DNA of 6,329 nucleotides from the NCBI GenBank assembly GCA_002441395.1, contig DJVZ01000047.1:12498-18826 (forward strand). The letters are read 5' to 3'. Made by a program: the position numbers and the translations under genes. This document shows, in pieces, positions 5,935 to 6,329 of this stretch. The notes beneath the pieces are model-generated. The model was not told where the DNA came from and searched no databases. It saw only the letters and a program-made list of their open reading frames with translations. The stretch is from Spirochaetaceae bacterium UBA6243 (GTDB lineage: Bacteria > Spirochaetota > Spirochaetia > Treponematales > Rectinemataceae). Each line of letters opens with the position of its first letter. The stretch's first letter is position 1.

Positions 5935-6329
5935 ATGATGATCGCAGGCGCCTCTTGCGGACATTTCACCGATGATGCCGGCCGCTGGCTCACGCTGCGC
6001 GGAGTAAATCTCGGCGGGAGCAGTAAAGTGCCAACCGTGCCGGACGGGCGGAGTCATGCACGGGAAGGCTTCTACGATGGAACGCATGTGTCGTTCGTGG
6101 GGCGGCCTTTCCCGCCCGAAGAGGCGGATGAGCATTTTTCGAGACTGGCGATGTGGGGACAGCATTTTGTGCGCCTCGTGGTGACATGGGAAGCGCTCGA
6201 GCATGCCGGCCCGGGCCTGTACGACTCCGTGTACCTCGAATATCTCGAAGGGATCGTCGAAGCGGCGGCGCGCCACGGCATATCGCTCTACATCGATCCG
6301 CATCAGGATGTGTGGTCGCGGTGGACGGG
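5935..6329 (+). CDS. Glycoside hydrolase family 5, GH5_12-like (partial, C-terminus cut by window edge)
   Basis: Retaining beta-glycosidase, of which the first 131 residues are visible. Recognisable stretches are RGVNLGGSSKVP (22-33), FVGRPFPPEEADEHF (54-68), HFVRLVVTWEALEHAGPG (77-94, containing the conserved family arginine R80) and IDPHQDVWSRW (120-130). The DPHQDVWSR run with the preceding TWEAxEHAGPG is characteristic of the group that includes fungal GH5_12 glucosylceramidase/sterylglucosidase enzymes and their bacterial relatives. The catalytic acid/base and nucleophile glutamates lie beyond the window. There is no signal peptide, so the enzyme is probably cytoplasmic. The start at 5935 is chosen over the adjacent ATG at 5938 because GAGGAG (5922-5927) is 7 bases away. 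Divergent placement beside an importer with a sugar-type operator suggests that it acts on an imported glycoside. Family is sure, subfamily likely, substrate inferred. Confidence 0.9.
   Translation, partial: MMIAGASCGHFTDDAGRWLTLRGVNLGGSSKVPTVPDGRSHAREGFYDGTHVSFVGRPFPPEEADEHFSRLAMWGQHFVRLVVTWEALEHAGPGLYDSVYLEYLEGIVEAAARHGISLYIDPHQDVWSRWT

Noticed and set aside
5777..5935. N-terminal extension of the binding protein to the in-frame ATG at 5935
   Set aside because: It would place the promoter, ribosome site and operator inside the coding region and bury the signal peptide 53 residues in.
5866..6303. Minus-strand open frame of 145 codons across the GH5 gene
   Set aside because: It is antisense to a plus-strand gene with unmistakable GH5 motifs and a ribosome site.

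Overview
The window holds most of a binding-protein-dependent ABC importer operon of the peptide/nickel/oligosaccharide (Dpp/Opp) class on the minus strand. Divergently transcribed from it is the 5' end of a family 5 glycoside hydrolase gene on the plus strand. Base composition is moderately GC-rich. The binding protein carries a cleavable Sec signal with no lipobox cysteine, which fits a diderm (Gram-negative type) bacterium. The overall style resembles free-living or host-associated spirochaetes or Thermotogae-like fermenters, but no taxonomic marker is present, so that assignment is a weak inference.

Layout, read along the minus strand from the divergent promoter region: a long (856 aa) extracytoplasmic substrate-binding protein (5776-3206); a strong intrinsic terminator-like hairpin (3191-3151) that probably attenuates the downstream genes; a DppB-type permease (3081-2041); a DppC-type permease (2044-635) that starts inside the stop codon of the previous gene and has a roughly 200-residue extracytoplasmic insertion; and a DppD-type ATPase (629 to beyond the window edge). 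A second ATPase (DppF-type) would be expected further out but is not visible. On the plus strand, 5935 to the window end encodes the first 131 residues of a GH5 enzyme resembling subfamily GH5_12 and lacking a signal peptide.

The 158-bp divergent intergenic region is compact and structured. A perfect 7+7 bp inverted repeat places a TTTACA -35 hexamer on each strand, so the two operons probably fire from back-to-back promoters. A LacI/CcpA-type palindrome overlaps the start-proximal side of the GH5 promoter. Together this suggests a sugar-responsive locus in which the transporter brings in a short glycoside and the cytoplasmic GH5 enzyme hydrolyses it, despite the 'peptide transporter' family label.

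The most unusual feature is the binding protein. Its SBP_bac_5 family motifs appear in a rotated order: the canonical C-terminal half comes first, right after the signal peptide, and the canonical N-terminal half follows. This reads as a circular permutation, with an additional beta-rich domain at the C-terminus.
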